DNA of 64,000 bases from Paralvinella palmiformis (lineage: Eukaryota; Annelida; Polychaeta; Terebellida; Alvinellidae). The notes beneath the pieces are model-generated. The model ran no database searches. It was not told the DNA's origin and worked only from the letters and a program-made list of their open reading frames with translations. The stretch covers positions 1 to 64,000 of the forward strand of contig JAODUP010000947.1 in assembly GCA_025642065.1 (NCBI GenBank), read 5' to 3'. Below are positions 59,286-64,000 of this stretch, piece by piece (position 1 is the stretch's first letter; each line of letters starts with the position of its first letter). The position numbers and the translations under genes were made by a program.

Positions 59286-60160
59286 GGTTCTGCTGAGAGC
59301 TCATTAATGAGTGCTCTCACATATAATATTCTACCAAATGATCTGTTTTACTGTATTACGATGCTATGCGATGTATACAATTATGCTGACGACAACACTG
59401 TTGGATATGTCGATGATACAATTATGAATGTTTCTCAAAAGCTGGAGAATTTATCAAACGTTATGATATTTCGGTTCTACCAAAAATAATCTAAAGGCTA
59501 ATTCCTCGAAATTTTATTTTTTATTTAATAAATCATCGAAACCAGAAGACACAGTGAGCTCCGGTGGCCTAGCGGTTAAGCACTCGGCACTTGGTGCCAA
59601 CGGTCGCAGGTTCGAACCCCGTAAGAGGTCGAAACTTTTCCCGGGGATTAATTTCTCGGCTCACTACATCGTGGGTGGCTGACCACGTTAAATGACGCTG
59701 CCTTCTCCACTGAATTATTTAAAATACAGGGGGACATTAAAAAAAACCCTGACGACATAAAACACTCTGGCAGTGACCACCCTCAGGGTATTTTGTGAGT
59801 GGTGGGGGAGGGGATTTCTCAACCACTCCAACATAGAGGCTGTGCTGATTAAGCGACAGTCTGGGGATTCTCCCCGAACAACAAAACCAAAACCAGAAGA
59901 CACGATTGTACTTCAGGTAAATGGTGTCAATATTCAAGCTAAAAAATGTGTCAAATTACTTGGTATTACTGTGGATAATAAATTGACATTTAGTGATCAG
60001 GTTTCAGAATTATGTGTTAAAGGAGGAAGGTAAATGAACGTTGAGGCTAGATTGTCCCTAACACTAGACGGAAAATCTACAATGTTGACATACAACAAAC
60101 AACTAATGGCTGAACTTTATTATTTTCTGATTACACGGAATTTGTGTAAGAGATCTGACA
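59285..60160 (+). mobile_element. LINE reverse transcriptase fragment split by a SINE
   Basis: Plus: ILPNDLFYCITMLCDVYNYA followed by DDNTVGYVDD (YADD active site at about 59385), NLKANSSKFYFLFN, then after the SINE VLQVNGVNIQAKKCVKLLGI and TVDNKLTFSDQVSELC. The reading frame of the two flanks is consistent once the SINE and one target copy are ignored. Active-site region intact, but stops occur. Confidence 0.8.
59553..59889 (+). mobile_element. SINE family 2, copy 3, full length with 14-bp target-site duplication
   Basis: Starts agtgagctccggtggcctag (A box) with a B box at about 59610 (ggttcgaaccccgtaagagg), then a body (ctcggctcactacatcgtgg, aatgacgctgccttctccac) and the tail gtctggggattctccccgaa. 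Flanked by aaaccagaagacac at 59539-59552 and 59890-59903, both inside the RT frame. Confidence 0.95.
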
Positions 60161-60195
60161 AGTTTTTGTTAGAAAATAATACATATAATAATAAT

Positions 60196-60786
60196 CAGAG
60201 GCGGAGCAGGGGGGTACTGTAGCCAGGGGATAAATATATATGGGTGCCCTTATTAGAGTAGTAGAAATACTTTACGAGCGAGGCGAGTTACCCAGAATCC
60301 AGACGGGTGCAGGTGTTTTGTGGGGCATTATTAGCTTTTCCTGAATTTAAATATCATCGAGGGACTTACTCAGTGAACACTCAAGTGAATAATTATTTTT
60401 ATAATATACAAAGAATCCATAAAAAAATAAATAGGTAAATAGGTAGTAACGGTAAGGGACAGTCTCAAAAGTTTTCACTTTTTGTCTCGACATAATGTTG
60501 GTCATATTAGGGGGGGAGGGGGGTAAGGGAGGAACCCCCCATAATTTCGTTTTCGATTTTGTTTAATAAAGTTAAAATTTTCACAAATACTGGAACCGTG
60601 CAAAGACAACGTAATTTAAGTTACTATGGCGACAAGATAATTACGATTAATCTTAGACCAGTGTTGTTGACGTTTTAGGTTTTAATATGGTCATACGTAT
60701 TGATGCCGATATATTGATAAATTACGGAAATAAATATTTAGATGATTTCTTTTCAGCTCGAAATTGCTGCCCCTGTAAAGGTCCCG
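60196..60786. repeat. Possible hAT-like non-autonomous element
   Basis: The left word cagaggcggagcagggg and the right word gctgcccctg are loosely inverted, as in hAT ends, but no 8-bp target duplication is visible. Confidence 0.25.
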
Positions 60787-60824
60787 CCCGGGGCGCCCTT
60801 CAGCCCAATCTATTTTGACAATAA

Positions 60825-60826
<2 letters not shown>

Positions 60827-60883
<57 letters not shown>

Positions 60884-60885
60884 CG

Positions 60886-60920
<35 letters not shown>
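60827..60920. repeat. (TA)n microsatellite, two long runs
   Basis: About 53 bases of TA, a short break (aactcgat), then about 33 more. Confidence 0.95.
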
Positions 60921-60926
<6 letters not shown>

Positions 60927-61514
60927 TGTATATAATCATTTAAAACGTAAGAAGCGATAGATTAAATAACGTATTTCAGTTCTTTTACAACAGTATCCAT
61001 TATCTGAGATGATAGTTTATTTATGATAAATGACACATAATTGAATAGTCATCACGTTAACTTTTTTATTATAAATATTGATTTGTTCATCTTCGTGATC
61101 TTGAGTCACCATTTCCAATCCGTGATTCATGAATGGATAATCTTTTCTTGGTCTGAGTTTAAAATCAACAAAATTTAAAAAAATATTCAAACAAATACAT
61201 TAATATCATATACCTAAATTACAATAAAAAAACAATAGTTATGTAATCTTTATGTGAAAGCAACAGAAACAAGAACAACTATAACAACACCGTTACTCTC
61301 TAATACTCGATCATAACTTTTGCAACGAATTGCTTTCGTAAGGAAACGCCTCCTACGTCACTGATTACCCAGCAAGCACTGCGCACACTATTTGCCATTC
61401 TCTCGTCACCAAGAAAAATGCCGTTCACGAAAAGAAGATGAAATAGGAGTGGCCTGCTTATTGTGACATTTCTGGACGTTCCCACCTATATTTGGAACCG
61501 AGCAGAGATTCAAG

Positions 61515-61640
61515 ATGGCCAGTACTGGCGCATCTTCGAAAAATGAGTTTCTAGTCAACGGGAAGTATAGATTGGTGCGGAAAATTGGCAGTGGATCGTT
61601 TGGGGATATTTATCTGGGAATCAACGTATCCAATGGCGAG
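61515..61640 (+). CDS. CSNK1A1: CSNK1A1 exon 1
   Basis: ATG in context aagATGG, glycine-rich loop, donor GAG then gtgaga, phase 0. Confidence 0.95.
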
Positions 61641-61876
61641 GTGAGAGATTTGCTGTAAATAACTCGATTTTGCTCCATATGTCCGAGAAATATCGCGCCA
61701 ATATCGGTGTCACTTGGTTACCGAAACATTCAGATTTCCATATATATGTGGATATGTTTACTATTTCAGGAATTGGCCGTGAAGTTGGAATCGCACAAAG
61801 CGAGACATCCCCAACTTCTCTACGAGAGTAAATTGTACAAAATTTTGCAGGGAGGAGTTGGGATACCTCATATCAG
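61515..61876 (+). CDS. CSNK1A1: Casein kinase I alpha, 5' part (two exons, continues past the window)
   Basis: Exon 1 is 61515-61640 (42 codons): a short Ser/Thr-rich start, then [20 protein letters not shown] with the ATP-binding glycine loop (GSGSFG). Exon 2 is 61770-61876: [20 protein letters not shown], holding the catalytic lysine of AVKLES, then [15 protein letters not shown], ending 2 bases into a codon before gtaggc. The near identity to animal CK1-alpha identifies it over CK1-delta and epsilon. It is a monomeric Ser/Thr kinase, known for example to prime beta-catenin for destruction. The remaining kinase lobes are not in the window: intron 2 runs from 61877 to at least 64000. The sequence just before the ATG is less AT-rich than its surroundings and may hold the promoter. 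Confidence 0.95.
61770..61876 (+). CDS. CSNK1A1: CSNK1A1 exon 2
   Basis: Acceptor ctatttcag; contains the catalytic lysine; donor TCAG then gtaggc, phase 2. Confidence 0.95.
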
Positions 61877-64000
61877 GTAGGCAAGATAGTCTTCAGGATG
61901 TTATAATGGCGTAAGGTATATCCCGAATATAATTAGTGCCATATCATTGACTAAGTTAGGTACGTTGTGAGTATTTTTTTATATGTTATTTGCCAGACTT
62001 AGACTGGGTGTATCAAATATAATGATATCAGCAGATCTGTCAACAAAGACAATGATTCTAGATGCTAAAAGATGGGGTTAGTTTGTTGCAAAAAGTTTAT
62101 AAGTCACAAGTGAGCTAGAATAACTTTGACAGTTAGAACCCTTAACTGCTCAGAAAGATAACTGAATGTGCTCGATATAATTAGTGTTCTTTGTTGACTA
62201 GCAGATGCTTCTTACTGATTCTCAAGAACAAAACCTATAGACATATAGTCTATCACTCTAGGTCATCGGTAGTAAACAGGGTGTCATTGTCTTAAGAATT
62301 AGTTAAGTAAACATGTGCTCAGTTCTAATCATGAGATCTGTGGGATTGAGAAGATAATCCTGTTGGTTAATCAATGAAGGGTAGAACGGTTGATGATGAT
62401 TAAACGGGATTAACTCTTTATGTCATTTGATTGATTAGTCAGAGCACTGGGTTAATGACCTGACATGTATTGGTGTTTTGATATTTCTCTGAACCCATAT
62501 ATCCGTTGTTTTGGGATCTAATTGATGTATTACGTTTTAATTTCCAAGGGTTCAGCGTCTCTTCAGTGAGTGAACCAAATTGTGAACTAGGATTGCCGTG
62601 TATACCAGTCTGTTGATCTAGAATTACATTTGGTACTGGCAGTGTGGAAATCTCAAATGCTGGACTTCAACAATTTGGTGCCAGTCGGAGTTGTCTGTTT
62701 TGGGGAGAATAAGATAAATGTGATTAATCGATTAGTCACTACTACCTTTGTTTGTTTCATTCCCCTCAATTTGGAATGTTATAAACATCTTACCCTCCTC
62801 TTCAGTTTCATCATTTATCTGTGCTGTGATCATTTAGTTGCCCATAATCATATCTGCCGTACTGCTTTATAATAATAATAATAATGTATATTTAATAAAG
62901 CGCCATTACTAGCAGGAGCCAGTCAAAGGCGCTGTACAAATAATATGTAATATAATAATACCCCAAATAATGTCTGTAAAGCGTTTATAGTCTTGGTTTG
63001 ATGAAACGAGGCGAGGCCTCTGGTGACAATAATCATTGTTTGCTGCTGTCACATCCGCTAATCACTTTACAGCATTTTATGTTTACAACAACAGCTTCAC
63101 CTGTTATTGTCTTTGTAATTTAGATAATAGGCCAAAACATAATTTTTCTACCTGCATCAGTTTTTCTTCTCTCTCCACATCGCACAATGAGATTAGGTAT
63201 TCAAATTAGTTATAAACAAAGTATTGTGTTCTTTTTTATTGTTAATACATGAAGTAACAATAATAGACATGGGGTCAATACCACGTCAAATTTATCAATT
63301 CAGTTTTTTTACATACTCGGAATAGCTACTCTGGGTAGTATATTCCAAGTAGGATTGTCATGGAAGAAATATTTATGGATTAAAAAATTAATTTGTGGAT
63401 TTAATGTTTTTGTATCAAACTTCAGTTCAATTTTTTTAAATAAGCAATTCCAATTTTGGAATTGACCATCAATTCCAATTGCGGAATAGAATTGACCCGA
63501 TATCTGGTTAACTTTTATATGACTTGATACTTATGGTTCAGTTTAGGTTTTTAGTGTTTAGACTGGAATGTCTTGTGATCTACAAGTGAAGCATTAAGAA
63601 TCATTATTTTCTTGTTATGCATGTCTACATTTGTATGGTCATAGACTTATAGATAATTATTATTTAATGCCCACATATGAATGTAGATTTAAACTCTGTA
63701 TTATAGATATTATAGACATGTGTAGTATAGATAAGAGACAGCCCCCGTCTAATCTCCTATAAATAAACTAAATATTGCCAGTCCTGTTTTCTCAGTGTTG
63801 GCCAGTCCCCAGTCTAGATGTTGACAAAAGGTTCAAGTTGTTTTTATAACACACTGTTTATAGAGACCCAAAAATATGTCACACTTGACTGGTCTTTTAT
63901 CTTAGAAGTTTATACCAGTCTGTCATTAAAAAGTATAGTCAGACCACATCACTCTTTGTGTAATAAGAAAGGGTTGATATATTTGTGTTATATAAACCAC
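61877..64000. other. CSNK1A1 intron 2 (partial)
   Basis: No exon seen. Contains a short repeat-tail-like segment at 62885-62945 (taataaagcgcc, aaaggcgctgtaca) and an R2 copy. Confidence 0.7.
63265..63505. repeat. Repeat R2, copy 4
   Basis: tattccaagtaggattgtca, tggaagaaatatttatgg, then aattccaattttggaattg and caattccaattgcgg, matching 38450-38640. In CSNK1A1 intron 2. Confidence 0.8.

Noticed and set aside
60196..60786. hAT MITE as a firm call
   Set aside because: End words are only loosely inverted and no 8-bp target duplication is visible.

Overview
The window is animal nuclear DNA. It is AT-rich, its genes are split into many small exons with GT-AG introns, and it is crowded with LINE relics, tRNA-derived SINEs, DNA-transposon remnants and (TA)n or (CA)n microsatellites. 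The gene content and the style of the repeats (CR1/L2-like LINEs, a THEEVDTR/CxC-type repetitive protein, composite SINEs) point to a lophotrochozoan, most likely a mollusc. That placement is inference; no species can be named from the sequence.

Three protein-coding genes can be assembled exon by exon with matching splice phases. (1) Minus strand, 23964 down to 13644: an ectonucleoside triphosphate diphosphohydrolase of the two-membrane-segment (CD39, ENTPD1/2/3/8-like) group, 11 coding exons, about 593 residues. Its first exon encodes a ubiquitin-like beta-grasp domain that joins in phase to the first membrane segment. I know of no such fusion in this family, and it is the most interesting observation here. 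(2) Plus strand, 35041 to 51254: UBE4A, a U-box ubiquitin chain elongation factor (E4), complete in 18 coding exons, about 1050 residues. Its second intron has a GC donor and an acceptor built from a CA run. (3) Plus strand, from 61515 and running off the right edge: casein kinase I alpha (CSNK1A1), first two coding exons only.

Region by region: 0-12 kb holds no host gene. It contains a dispersed element with inverted ends (two copies), a minus-strand CR1/L2-like LINE relic, a composite SINE, a degenerate copy of a CxC-type repetitive protein family and a plus-strand LINE relic. 13.6-24 kb is the ENTPD gene, whose introns carry a 12-copy minisatellite, SINEs and a two-copy repeat. 24-35 kb is intergenic, with a Tx1/L1-type LINE tail, a plus-strand jockey/CR1-type LINE, SINEs, a MULE-type transposase relic and another LINE end. 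35-51 kb is UBE4A, with SINEs and a Tigger/pogo-like element in its introns. 51-61 kb is repeat-rich, with several LINE fragments, two of them interrupted by SINEs bounded by target-site duplications, and a 42-bp minisatellite. 61.5-64 kb is the start of CSNK1A1.

The three genes are not known to act in one pathway. ENTPD works on extracellular nucleotides, UBE4A on ubiquitin chains and CK1-alpha in Wnt and other signalling. A ubiquitin-like domain on the cytosolic end of the ENTPD, about 11 kb from a ubiquitin E4 gene, is noted as a curiosity and not proposed as a functional link.
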